A DNA stretch of 64,000 bases, taken from assembly GCF_013141825.1 (NCBI RefSeq), contig NZ_RZNH01000026.1, positions 1-64,000 on the forward strand. The letters run 5' to 3'. The notes below the pieces were generated by a model. That model was given only the letters and a program-made list of their open reading frames with translations, was not told where the DNA came from and ran no database searches. Made by a program: the position numbers and the translations under genes. Source of the stretch: Marinifilum caeruleilacunae (GTDB taxonomy: Bacteria > Bacteroidota > Bacteroidia > Bacteroidales > Marinifilaceae). Shown one piece after another: positions 8,423-17,521 of this stretch; within the stretch, counting starts at the first letter, position 1, and each line of letters opens with the position of its first letter.

Positions 8423-9493
8423 ATGAGAAAAAGTATTCTTATTTTCCTGCTGATAGTTTTTTTGGGAGTTTTTAAGCTCTCGGCGCAGCGTGTACACTCT
8501 TCTCAGTTCTATTCTATCCCGTTATTGTTAAACCCGGCACTTACCGGAAATTCCGATTATAACCTTCGTGGCGGTGTAAATTATCGTAATCAGTGGAACT
8601 CTGTTACCATACCCTTTGTTTCCCAGGCTGTATTCGTTGATGGTAAACTTTCTACCCAACTCTTAAGTTCATCATGGATTGGTGTGGGAGGAATGATTTT
8701 TAATGATAAAGCAGGGGATGGTGGACTGAAAACTACCCAGGTCATGTTTGCATCTTCACTCAATAAAAGCTTGAATGCAGGAAATACACTCTTCCTTCAT
8801 GCAGGTCTGGGAGTCGAGATGATTAATAAATCTGTCGATCTTAGTAAGCTAACTTTTGGTGAAGAACTCGATAATCCTGGTGGTGCCAGTGGAGAGAATT
8901 TTATCTCCCAGTCACTTTTCTATATGGATTTCTCTTTAGGCTTTCAAATGACTTATTTTAGGGGTAAAACCAAATATTTTATGGGTTCGGCCGTGAGTCA
9001 CATTAACGAGCCAAAGGAATCATTCTACCGTTACGAAGACGAAGAAATCAACTTTAGTACCAATAACCTGAAAAGAAGGTTTGCTTGGCATGGAGGTGTT
9101 GAGAGCAGAATTAGCCCTCGAATGTATTTCAAACCTGAAATCATGTACACCACCGAGAAAAATGCAAATGAGTGGATTGCAGGAGCCAATTTTATGACTC
9201 TGTTTGGCAATCGAGGAACCATTTTCCATTATGGGCTGTGGTACCGCTTTACGCAGGATATTATCCCGGCTTTTGGCTACGAAAAGAAACGATTAAAAAT
9301 CATGCTTACCTATGATATTAATGTTTCCGATTTGCAGGTTGCATCTTCAAGTCGAGGAGGTCTGGAAATCTCTTTAACCTATAATTACAACTACTCCAAC
9401 CCTCGTGAGATTAGAAAACTAAAACGTCGACAAAAAGTGAAAAAACTGGGCGACAAAGCAATTTCTTGTCCTAAATTTTCTCACGAAGATTAA
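8423..9493 (+). CDS. PorP/SprF family type IX secretion outer-membrane protein
   Basis: This protein of about 356 aa starts at ATG 8423; a GTG six bases upstream is less likely because the ATG gives a typical MRKS signal peptide. After cleavage near KLSAQ it shows the family signature QFYSIPLLLNPALTGNSDY, then beta-barrel-like strands (LRGGVNYRNQW, GVGGMIFNDKAGDGG, FGYEKKRLKIMLTYD). PorP/SprF proteins are outer-membrane partners of type B sorting-domain proteins and are usually encoded directly downstream of them, as here. The basic C-terminal tail (RKLKRRQKVKKLG) follows the last strand. It most likely serves secretion or surface attachment of the 854-aa adhesin. Confidence 0.93.
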   Translation: MRKSILIFLLIVFLGVFKLSAQRVHSSQFYSIPLLLNPALTGNSDYNLRGGVNYRNQWNSVTIPFVSQAVFVDGKLSTQLLSSSWIGVGGMIFNDKAGDGGLKTTQVMFASSLNKSLNAGNTLFLHAGLGVEMINKSVDLSKLTFGEELDNPGGASGENFISQSLFYMDFSLGFQMTYFRGKTKYFMGSAVSHINEPKESFYRYEDEEINFSTNNLKRRFAWHGGVESRISPRMYFKPEIMYTTEKNANEWIAGANFMTLFGNRGTIFHYGLWYRFTQDIIPAFGYEKKRLKIMLTYDINVSDLQVASSSRGGLEISLTYNYNYSNPREIRKLKRRQKVKKLGDKAISCPKFSHED

Positions 9494-9543
9494 TTTTTTA
9501 CTTAGCAGTTATTGGCTAACTGAAAATATTTCACTGTTCACTC

Positions 9544-10257
9544 TTACATTCTGTCCTTCTTGATATACTCTTTCTTCTTTTTCTCGACGGTTTTACCTTC
9601 AATAATCAGTACAATTTCTCCTTTTACGGTTTTTGCACTAAAATGAGCAATCAGTTCTTTCAAAGAACCCCTCGCATTTTCTTCATGAAGCTTTGTAAGT
9701 TCTCTCGAAACCGAAGCCTTTCTTTCCTCTCCAAATACTTCGGCAAATTGTTGCAAACTTTTTACCAATCGGTGAGGCGATTCATAAAATATCATGGTTC
9801 GGCTTTCATCAGCCAGTTCATTCAATTTTGTTTGTCTGCCTTTTTTCTGAGGCAGAAATCCTTCAAAGCAAAAACGATCCGAAGGCAAGCCTGAATTTAC
9901 CAGCGCAGGAACAAAAGCCGTTGCTCCTGGCAAACATTCAACCTCAATTCCAAGTTCGATACAATGCTTTACCAGGAAAAATCCAGGGTCCGAAATGCCA
10001 GGAGTACCCGCATCAGAAATCAGGGCAATCGATTCGCCTGCCAAAATACGATTGGCAATATTCTCAGAAGTTTTGTGCTCGTTAAACTTATGATGCGAAA
10101 GAAGAGGCTTGCTAATTTCAAAATGCTTTAAAAGAAAACCAGAAGTCCTGGTATCTTCTGCCAAAATTAAATCAACGCTTTTTAAGGTATTAATCGATCG
10201 TATGGTAATATCCTCCAAATTTCCAATTGGAGTAGGCACAAGGTATAATTTTGACAT
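9544..10257 (-). CDS. rsmI: 16S rRNA (cytidine(1402)-2'-O)-methyltransferase RsmI
   Basis: This 237-aa member of the tetrapyrrole methylase-like SAM-dependent family 2'-O-methylates C1402 in the 16S rRNA decoding site. The N-terminus LYLVPTPIGNLEDITIRSI, the motif LAEDTRTS, the glycine-rich ISDAGTPGISDPG and CLPGATAFVPALVNSGLP are diagnostic. FYESPHRLVKSL and SRELTKLHEE follow in the expected order. The lysine-rich tail is common for RsmI. It is convergent with the PorP gene and only 5 bases downstream of a coiled-coil protein gene on the same strand. Confidence 0.95.
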   Translation of the reverse strand: MSKLYLVPTPIGNLEDITIRSINTLKSVDLILAEDTRTSGFLLKHFEISKPLLSHHKFNEHKTSENIANRILAGESIALISDAGTPGISDPGFFLVKHCIELGIEVECLPGATAFVPALVNSGLPSDRFCFEGFLPQKKGRQTKLNELADESRTMIFYESPHRLVKSLQQFAEVFGEERKASVSRELTKLHEENARGSLKELIAHFSAKTVKGEIVLIIEGKTVEKKKKEYIKKDRM

Positions 10258-10262
10258 ATATT

Positions 10263-10919
10263 TTAGAATTTTCTTTTGGTAAGTTCCATAAACTGAATCA
10301 CGGTAGGATTCTCAAAATCCCAATCCGTTTTGCTCTTAAAATGATCTTCGATAAGCGCCAGGCTATCGGTCTGATTAATGAAATTGATACTGGAATTGTA
10401 AGCCTCGGTATTGTTGTCGAACAATTCGCGAATAAATAAAAACCTATCGTTAATTCCTATGGCCGTTTGAATGTCGCTAATTTTATTCTGAACCAATCTT
10501 TCACCGATAACATCTGAAGAATTTTGCTGCAGCTGATCATTTAAAATAGAATCAGAATTGACCTCAGCATTTTTCCTTTCTTCAACTTTATTTACGCTTT
10601 TGTTTTCTTCCAACTCTTCCTTTACAGGGATATTTGTTTTCTCAGGCTGAACCGCTGCTTCCACTTTTTTTACTTCATCTTTTTCTACCACTTCAGCTTT
10701 CTCCTGCAACACTTGTATTACTTCGTCCTGCTGTGTTTTTTCCTGATTCAGGTCATCCTTAATCAATCGAAATTCTTTCGAAAGACCATCAATTCTATCC
10801 GATAGCAAATGCAATCCTTTATGCAAATCATCAGGATTATTTTTAAAATGATCCAAAAGACTTTGAATTTCTTCCGTCTTATTTTGAAGCAGTTGAAGTA
10901 ATATTTTGTGATCCATCAT
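10263..10919 (-). CDS. Coiled-coil protein of unknown function
   Basis: The likely start is one of two adjacent ATGs (10919 or 10916), giving about 218 residues. A longer frame reaching 11054 has an N-terminus unlike protein. The first 70 residues are predicted helical (LLQLLQNKTEEIQSLLDHF), the middle is a long Glu/Lys-rich stretch, and the C-terminal 90 residues contain IGINDRFLFIRELFDNN, a motif I associate with hypothetical cytoplasmic proteins in Bacteroidota. There is no signal peptide or membrane segment. It lies 5 bases before rsmI in the same direction. I do not recognise a function. Confidence 0.75.
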   Translation of the reverse strand: MMDHKILLQLLQNKTEEIQSLLDHFKNNPDDLHKGLHLLSDRIDGLSKEFRLIKDDLNQEKTQQDEVIQVLQEKAEVVEKDEVKKVEAAVQPEKTNIPVKEELEENKSVNKVEERKNAEVNSDSILNDQLQQNSSDVIGERLVQNKISDIQTAIGINDRFLFIRELFDNNTEAYNSSINFINQTDSLALIEDHFKSKTDWDFENPTVIQFMELTKRKF

Positions 10920-11190
10920 AATTGAATTTAAGGAGTTAACAGGCAAATTCCTTGTTTGTACAATTTCTATACAAAGAAACGAGATTTTTTTGATTTGATT
11001 GTTTCTCGAATCATTAGATTCTTTTCCTATTTTTGTGTATCTATGATGAACCATTTATAAATCACATAATAATTGCAATGCATTAGGCTTATTAATTTGA
11101 AAATCACTCACAAAACAAGGCTTGTGAATGAGTGCCAATTTGGCTTTAAAATCATCTAATAAGCGTAAAAAACTACCTAAACTATAATAA

Positions 11191-11781
11191 ATGTTTCTTG
11201 AAAATGATATAAACAGAGCAGGTCGCCAGGGATGGATTGAAGTGATTGTAGGGTCGATGTTTTCTGGAAAAACAGAAGAGCTGATTCGTCGATTGAATCG
11301 TGCCAAAATTGCTCGACAGAAAGTAGAAATTTTTAAACCGCATATCGATGTTCGTTACTCCGAAGATGAGGTGGTTTCGCATAATTCAAACTCAATACGA
11401 TCAACCCCGGTAGAAACCTCTGCCAATATTTTACTTCTTGCCAGTAATGTAGATGTTGTTGGTATAGACGAAGCCCAGTTTTTCGATGAAGGATTATCCG
11501 AAGTATGCAACGAACTGGCAAACCAAGGGGTTCGTGTAATTGTTGCAGGACTCGATATGGATTTTAGAGGAAACCCTTTTGGACCCATTCCAAGCCTGAT
11601 GGCTCGTGCCGAATATGTAACAAAAGTCCACGCCGTTTGTATGCGTTGCGGAAGTTTGGCAAATTATTCACACCGCCTGTCCGAAGCCGACAAGCTTGTA
11701 GTTTTGGGCGAGAAAGAAGAGTACGAACCACTTTGCAGAGCGTGCTACACCAAAATATATAACGAAACCGAAACAAAATAA
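11191..11781 (+). CDS. tdk: Thymidine kinase
   Basis: This 196-aa type II thymidine kinase phosphorylates thymidine to dTMP in the salvage pathway. The P-loop is [15 protein letters not shown] (residues about 21-35), the Asp/Glu motif is [13 protein letters not shown], and the lasso region is [17 protein letters not shown]. Two zinc-binding pairs, CMRCG and CRACY, are present. The length is normal. It is followed 7 bases later by murF-alr, so the two are probably one transcription unit. About 270 bases upstream hold no other gene. Confidence 0.96.
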   Translation: MFLENDINRAGRQGWIEVIVGSMFSGKTEELIRRLNRAKIARQKVEIFKPHIDVRYSEDEVVSHNSNSIRSTPVETSANILLLASNVDVVGIDEAQFFDEGLSEVCNELANQGVRVIVAGLDMDFRGNPFGPIPSLMARAEYVTKVHAVCMRCGSLANYSHRLSEADKLVVLGEKEEYEPLCRACYTKIYNETETK

Positions 11782-11788
11782 GAACTCA

Positions 11789-14260
11789 ATGAGATCTGAA
11801 CAATCGTATACACTGGAATCCATATCACAAATTGTTGATGGGAATCTAATCGGGAACACCGATGTGAAGATTCAATCCATATCGATTGATAGCAGATCTC
11901 TCTACCTGCCCGAGGAAACTGTATTTTTTGCCATTACAGGCGAACGCCACGATGGGCACCATTACATTGCCGATCTTTATCAAAAAGGAGTTCGTGCTTT
12001 TGTAATCAATTCTTCATTTGATAGAGCTGAAGAATTTCCCGAAGCAAACTTTATTGTGGTGGGCAACACACTAAATGCTTTACAAAAACTGGCGGCAAAG
12101 CATAGGTCTCAATTCAATTATCCGGTAATCGGTATTACCGGAAGCAATGGAAAAACCATTGTAAAAGAGTGGCTCAACCAAATTGTACAAACTAGCTTTC
12201 AACCTGTTCGTAGCCCGAAAAGCTACAATTCGCAGGTAGGAGTACCATTGTCGGTTTGGAATTTAAACTCAAATGCCAGGCTCGGAATTTTCGAAGCGGG
12301 AATTTCCCAGGCAGGCGAAATGGAAAATCTTGCCAAAATCATAAAACCCACCATTGGTGTGTTTACCCACCTTGGCGAGGCCCATCTCGAAAACTTCGAA
12401 GACAAGCAACACTTGCTCAACGAAAAAATAAAACTCTTTTCCACCTGCGAAAAAGTAGTCTACTGTTCCGACGATCCAATGGTGGTAACCACCTTTGTTT
12501 TGAGCATGGAAGCCAAGCAGGAACAATATACATGGGCGCGAAATAAACATGCATTTTTCAGAATCCTTAAGGAGAGCATCGAAGGCAATCAAACAAGAAT
12601 TGAGTACAAAACAGGACGATTGGTAAACGAATTTGTGATTCCATTTACCGACAGAGCTTCTGTCGATAATGCCATTACCACCTATGTAACAGCCCTCGTT
12701 CTCAATCTCGACTACCGATTCGTGAACGCAGAAATGCCAAAGCTCGAACCCATAGCCATGCGTATGGAAATCAAAGAAGGTTTTGGCAATTGCACGTTAA
12801 TTAACGACTACTACAATTCCGACCTCGGATCATTGGAAATTGCTGTAGATCTCATGAATCGCCAGCAAACCGATAAGAAAAAATGCATCATCCTGTCCGA
12901 CATCTATCAATCGGGTTATACCGAAAAAAGGCTGTACAGGGCAGTAGCCAAACTAATCAGTAAAAACAAAATCGATAGAATCATTGGCATTGGCGAAAAA
13001 CTATCAAAACATGCCAACATGTTCGATCCCCATGCAGTTTTCTATCCAAACACCAATCTGTTTCTTTCACACTTCGATCGTAGCAAATTCAAAGACGAGG
13101 TAATACTTATTAAAGGAGCCCGCGATTTTCACTTCGAAAGAATCTCAAATGCCCTTCAATATAAGGCCCACAGAACCGTTTTAGAGGTCGATTTAAATGC
13201 AATGATACACAACCTGAATTATTTCAGATCATTGCTTAAACCACAAACAAAGCTTACCGTAATGGTAAAAGCCTTCTCCTATGGAAGCGGATCGGTCGAA
13301 ATTGCAAATCTCCTGCAATATCATCGTGTCGATTACCTGGCTGTGGCCATCGCCGATGAAGGCGTAGAACTCCGAAATGCCGGAGTTCATGTTCCCATCA
13401 TCGTAATGAATCCCGAAGCACACAGCTTCGAAACCATGATCGAATACAAACTCGAACCCGAAATTTACAATCTAAAAATCCTCGAAGAATTTCAGCGTGC
13501 GCTAAAAAAGAATGTGGTAAAAAACTACCCAATTCACATTAAATTCGATACCGGAATGCACCGTATGGGCTTTCTCCAGGAAGATCAGGAAGAATTGATT
13601 TCCCATCTAAAAAACAACGATCATTTCTATATTCGTTCCGTATTTTCACACCTGGCCGGAGCCGACGAAATTCAGCACGACGATTATACCAAACATCAAA
13701 TCGAACTGTTCAAGCAGTGGAGCAAGCAAGTTTGCAAACATTTCACCTATCCAATCGATAGGCACATTCTCAACTCTGCCGGCATCGAACGCTTTGCCGA
13801 TGCACAATTCGAAATGGTTCGTCTCGGCATTGGATTATACGGAATTAGCGCCGTTCACCAGGATAAACTAATGAATGTAAGCACACTCAAAACCACCATA
13901 TCCCAAATTAAAACCATCACAAAAGAAAACACCATTGGTTACGGCCGCAAAGGAGTACTGCAAAAAGATACCCGCATCGGAATCATACCAATCGGTTATG
14001 CCGATGGTTTCAGCAGAAAACTCAGCAATGGAGTCGGAAAAGTAATGGTTAATGGCAAACTTTGCCCCGTAGTTGGCAACGTGTGTATGGACATGAGCAT
14101 GATCGACCTAAGCAATACCAAAGCCAGCGAAGGCGATACAGTTGTTATTTTTGGCGACAATTATCCCGTAAGCCTCATGGCCCAACAGCTCGATACCATT
14201 CCATACGAAATTCTTACCACCGTATCGCGCCGCGTAAAACGCATTTATTTACAGGAATAA
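11789..14260 (+). CDS. Bifunctional MurF ligase / alanine racemase
   Basis: This 823-aa fusion joins two peptidoglycan precursor enzymes. Residues 1-460 are the Mur ligase MurF, which adds D-Ala-D-Ala to UDP-MurNAc-tripeptide, with the ATP-binding motif GITGSNGKT (115-123) and the end of the ligase at IKGARDFHFE. Residues about 462-823 are a PLP alanine racemase with the PLP lysine in VMVKAFSYGSG (Lys494), KFDTGMHRMGF, the conserved TIGYGRKG tyrosine motif and GNVCMDMSMIDL. The racemase supplies D-alanine for the ligase substrate. This fusion is typical of Bacteroidota. The gene follows tdk closely. Confidence 0.95.
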   Translation: MRSEQSYTLESISQIVDGNLIGNTDVKIQSISIDSRSLYLPEETVFFAITGERHDGHHYIADLYQKGVRAFVINSSFDRAEEFPEANFIVVGNTLNALQKLAAKHRSQFNYPVIGITGSNGKTIVKEWLNQIVQTSFQPVRSPKSYNSQVGVPLSVWNLNSNARLGIFEAGISQAGEMENLAKIIKPTIGVFTHLGEAHLENFEDKQHLLNEKIKLFSTCEKVVYCSDDPMVVTTFVLSMEAKQEQYTWARNKHAFFRILKESIEGNQTRIEYKTGRLVNEFVIPFTDRASVDNAITTYVTALVLNLDYRFVNAEMPKLEPIAMRMEIKEGFGNCTLINDYYNSDLGSLEIAVDLMNRQQTDKKKCIILSDIYQSGYTEKRLYRAVAKLISKNKIDRIIGIGEKLSKHANMFDPHAVFYPNTNLFLSHFDRSKFKDEVILIKGARDFHFERISNALQYKAHRTVLEVDLNAMIHNLNYFRSLLKPQTKLTVMVKAFSYGSGSVEIANLLQYHRVDYLAVAIADEGVELRNAGVHVPIIVMNPEAHSFETMIEYKLEPEIYNLKILEEFQRALKKNVVKNYPIHIKFDTGMHRMGFLQEDQEELISHLKNNDHFYIRSVFSHLAGADEIQHDDYTKHQIELFKQWSKQVCKHFTYPIDRHILNSAGIERFADAQFEMVRLGIGLYGISAVHQDKLMNVSTLKTTISQIKTITKENTIGYGRKGVLQKDTRIGIIPIGYADGFSRKLSNGVGKVMVNGKLCPVVGNVCMDMSMIDLSNTKASEGDTVVIFGDNYPVSLMAQQLDTIPYEILTTVSRRVKRIYLQE

Positions 14261-14701
14261 TTTTTTTGATATTAGGGTGTTCCCCTTCGGGTCGGGCTAT
14301 CCGTTGCAAGTCCTCGCTTCGCTCCGGGCTTTCCACTACTATCCCTAACACAAACCCAAAGGCAAACTTCGCCAAAACAGGAAATGTTCCCATTTTTTCA
14401 CTTGCCCTTTCAGGGCGCAATCTATGCCAGTACAATTATACCCAGGACTTTGCCCAGGGCTGAATTCAACACGGCTTTCAGCCGTAAAATCATAAAATAA
14501 ATCAGCACAACTTTGTCATCTTCCAAAAGAGTAAATTGCTTGCAACTGCAAACCAACAATAACTAGATCAATAATCATCCGCCCTGAAAGGGCAAGTTAA
14601 CTCAGGTCAAACATTGCCATTTCAATACACTGTTTCCAAACAAAAAGGCATTAAAAAAGAGGCACCGTTTCCAATGCCTCCTCAATATTGTCTTTAACTT
14701 G
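14261..14701. repeat. Gene-free region with REP-like inverted repeats
   Basis: About 440 bases between murF-alr and the Crp/Fnr gene hold no convincing gene. A perfect 17-base inverted repeat, CTTGCCCTTTCAGGGCG (14401-14417) and its complement (14580-14596), is each itself a small palindrome around CCCTTTCAGGG. Between them lie CCCAGGACTTTGCCCAGGG and ACGGCTTTCAGCCGT, two further palindromes. A GC-richer block at 14275-14350 (CGCTTCGCTCCGGGCTTTCC) resembles a dispersed element I associate with many Bacteroidota genomes. It looks like an accumulation or remnant of REP-type elements. Confidence 0.7.
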
Positions 14702-15418
14702 TTATCCTAATTTACTAATTCTATCAAGGCGAACCTTGTCTAGTATTTTAATTTTTCTTCCGTCAATGGCAATCACACCCTCACTTGCAAATGTCGATAG
14801 CGTACGAATTGCATTCGAAGTAGTCATGTTCGACAGGTTTGCAATATCTTCTCTCGATAGGTAAACCTTAATGGTTGCTTCATCTTCTTCAAATCCGTAG
14901 GTATCACGAAGAAACAACAAAGATTCAGCCAATCTACCTCTAATGTGCTTTTGCGTAAGTGTAATGGTTCTGTTATTCGAGAAACCAAGTTCGGTTGATA
15001 ACGAACGGATAATACACAAAGCCAGTTCGGCATTAGAGCGGATCAATTTTAGAATCAGGTCGTAGCTAACGGTACAAGTAATCGAATCTTCGATCGCAAC
15101 AGCCGAAGCAATATTGTTCTCTTCCGCAAATAAAGCACGGTAGCCAATAAAGCCAATCGGTTTAGCCATACGAACGATTTGCTCGCGCCCGCCAACACCT
15201 TCTTTAAAAATTTTAACTTTCCCTTCCGACAAACAAATTAACCCAATAGGTCTTTCACCTTCTTTGTAAATGTATTCACCTTTCTTGAAAAAAGAACATG
15301 TCATATTGGACTTCAGCTCTTCTTTCTCGTCCGGAGTAAGAACATTGAATACAGAGTTAGGGTTATTGATTACTTCTCCACAAATAGTCTCTCTTGACTT
15401 TCTTTCATTCTCAATCAT
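14702..15418 (-). CDS. Crp/Fnr family transcriptional regulator
   Basis: This 238-aa protein has an N-terminal cyclic nucleotide-binding-like beta barrel (about 30-130: FFKKGEYIYKEGERPIGLICLSEGKVKIF) and a C-terminal winged helix-turn-helix (about 165-225: YLSREDIANLSNMTTSNAIRTLSTFASEGVIAI). There is no N-terminal Fe-S cysteine cluster of the Fnr type, and the cysteines present are scattered. The effector is unknown. It is transcribed alone; the 160 bases upstream contain a long-spaced inverted repeat (TGCATGTTGT) that could be involved in autoregulation. Confidence 0.9.
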   Translation of the reverse strand: MIENERKSRETICGEVINNPNSVFNVLTPDEKEELKSNMTCSFFKKGEYIYKEGERPIGLICLSEGKVKIFKEGVGGREQIVRMAKPIGFIGYRALFAEENNIASAVAIEDSITCTVSYDLILKLIRSNAELALCIIRSLSTELGFSNNRTITLTQKHIRGRLAESLLFLRDTYGFEEDEATIKVYLSREDIANLSNMTTSNAIRTLSTFASEGVIAIDGRKIKILDKVRLDRISKLG

Positions 15419-15452
15419 TACAATAATCGGATATGGTTATAAAAAATATACT

Positions 15453-15550
15453 TGCATGTTGTAAAACAGTTCAAAAGTATATAAAAGCATTTAAACGGAA
15501 AAACAAATAGAGAAAAATATCCTTATTTAGACAATGTTCGACAACATGCA
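15453..15550. promoter_or_regulatory. Spaced inverted repeat upstream of Crp/Fnr gene
   Basis: TGCATGTTGT at 15453-15462 and its exact complement ACAACATGCA at 15541-15550 flank 78 bases, upstream of the regulator gene and downstream of nadE. It might be a pair of operator half-sites or chance; no match to a known Crp/Fnr box was established. Confidence 0.3.
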
Positions 15551-15576
15551 GTTTTATAGGTGTTTCTACCCATATA

Positions 15577-17223
15577 CTAGTGTTTTGCTACCAATGGAAT
15601 TTTACGACCAAAGCCGAAAGCCTTTGATGAAACGCGCAATATAGGTGGCGTTTGAAATCTTTTGTACTCATTCATATTTACCAGGCGAATTGCTTTTGCA
15701 ACCGTTTCCGCCTCAAAACCATCTGCAATAATTTCTTGCGAAGACATATTTTTTTCTATATATCGGTACAAAATTCCATCCAAAACGTCGTAATCAGGTA
15801 GTGAATCAGAATCTTTCTGATCCGGACGCAATTCTGCCGATGGTGGCTTAACAATCGTATTTTCAGGAATTACTTCACCATCCTTGTTCATAAACCAGGC
15901 CATTTTAAACACATCGGTTTTATAAACATCTCCCAATACCGATAAACCACCATTCATATCGCCATATAAAGTGCCATATCCAACTGCAGCCTCACTTTTG
16001 TTTGATGTATTTAACAGAATGTGTCCAAATTTGTTCGACAATCCCATTACCAGCGTTCCCCTGATTCTTGCCTGAATATTTTCCTCGGCAACATTAAATG
16101 GCAAATCACCAAAGCTAGGCTTAAGCGCTTTCTGAAATTCTCCAAAAATTTCCTGGATATTCACAATTTCGTACTCAATGCCTAAATTTTCCGCCAAATC
16201 AACAGCATCTTTAATCGAATGATCCGATGAAAACTCCGAAGGCATTAGCAATACACGAACATTTTCTTTGCCCAAGGCACGTTCAGCCAATACTACTGTT
16301 ACAGCCGAATCGATACCGCCCGAAAGTCCTAAGGTTGCCTGCTTAAAGCCCATTTTGCCAAAATAATCTTTTAGTCCAAGCACCAAAGCATCATGAATTT
16401 TCTCGATATAATCGACTTCCTCACTTTCAATCGACTTCTCTTCAATCTCATTCAAATCAATTACCTGGTAATCTTCTTCGAAATATTTCAAACGGCAGGC
16501 TACATCACCTTTCGAGTTTAGAACCATCGAGTCTCCATCAAAAATCAATTCGGTATGTGCTCCAATTTGATTCACATATACAATTGGCAAATTGTAACGG
16601 TTCGAAGTCGATTTCAGAATGTTTGTTCTAACATCTTTTTGGTTATAAGAAAATGGTGAAGCTGCAATGTTTACCACAAAATCAGGATTCAGTTTATTCA
16701 ACTCTTCCATTGGAGAAATGGTGTATAGCTCCGATTTTGCAAAATTATTATCTGTAGGTTGCTTTTCCCACAAGTCTTCACAAACCGTTATGGCAATTTT
16801 CTTGCCCTTATATTCGATTAATGAGAATTCGGTGTTGGGTTCAAAATACCTGTATTCATCGAAAATATCGTAGTTCGGAAGAAGGGTTTTATTGTGAATG
16901 CTCTGCACCTTTCCATCCTCAAGAAAGAAAGCAGAATTGTACAAATTCTTTCCTTTGGTATTCGGATTTATTGAAGGACCACCAACAACGGCAGCTACAT
17001 TGGTACATGCTTCGGCCACCTTTTGCAAAGCAAGTTGTGTTCTTTCAATAAAATCTTTTCTCTCCAATAAGTCTTTTGGTGGATATCCACAGATTGCCAA
17101 TTCCGAAAATACGACCAAATCAACATTGTCCTTTTTCGATTTTTCGATGGCAGAGATAATTTTCTCCGTATTACTATCGAAGTTACCAATGTGGTAGTTC
17201 AATTGTGCTAAAGCTATTTTCAT
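15577..17223 (-). CDS. nadE: Glutamine-dependent NAD+ synthase
   Basis: This enzyme of about 548 aa amidates nicotinic acid adenine dinucleotide to NAD+, the last step of NAD synthesis. Start 17223 (MKIALAQLNYHIGNF) is chosen because the family begins exactly there; ten upstream codons look untranslated. The N-terminal nitrilase-type glutaminase domain carries the Glu/Lys/Cys triad in FSELAICGYP, HNKTLLPNYD and TVCEDLWE. The C-terminal synthetase has the PP-loop LGLSGGIDSAVT and NTSNKSEAAVGYGT. It is divergent from gldB, an arrangement also found in other gliding Bacteroidota. Confidence 0.96.
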   Translation of the reverse strand: MKIALAQLNYHIGNFDSNTEKIISAIEKSKKDNVDLVVFSELAICGYPPKDLLERKDFIERTQLALQKVAEACTNVAAVVGGPSINPNTKGKNLYNSAFFLEDGKVQSIHNKTLLPNYDIFDEYRYFEPNTEFSLIEYKGKKIAITVCEDLWEKQPTDNNFAKSELYTISPMEELNKLNPDFVVNIAASPFSYNQKDVRTNILKSTSNRYNLPIVYVNQIGAHTELIFDGDSMVLNSKGDVACRLKYFEEDYQVIDLNEIEEKSIESEEVDYIEKIHDALVLGLKDYFGKMGFKQATLGLSGGIDSAVTVVLAERALGKENVRVLLMPSEFSSDHSIKDAVDLAENLGIEYEIVNIQEIFGEFQKALKPSFGDLPFNVAEENIQARIRGTLVMGLSNKFGHILLNTSNKSEAAVGYGTLYGDMNGGLSVLGDVYKTDVFKMAWFMNKDGEVIPENTIVKPPSAELRPDQKDSDSLPDYDVLDGILYRYIEKNMSSQEIIADGFEAETVAKAIRLVNMNEYKRFQTPPILRVSSKAFGFGRKIPLVAKH

Positions 17224-17521
17224 TCTTTTCTGGAAATAAGAGTTCAGGTTCAAGATATTGGATCCGATCTGAAATCCGTTGTTAGTTATTGTAGACTATA
17301 AGCAAATCATGAAATCCACCTTTCGATTGATCTTTCATTTATCACCCCTAATCTATTATATGCATGGCAAATTTAATTATAAAATGGGAATGATTCCATT
17401 GAAAATTAAGATATCCACAAGCTAAATCTGAAGAAATCTTTTTCTTTAAATTATGCTTTGTTTATTTTTGAGAATCATAATCGGGATTTTACGCCCAAAA
17501 TCAATAAATCTGAACAACAAT

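Noticed and set aside
14062..14463. Open frame of 133 codons overlapping the end of murF-alr and the repeat region
   Set aside because: It lies out of frame in the murF-alr coding region and runs into palindromic repeats; composition is unlike protein and no start context is seen.
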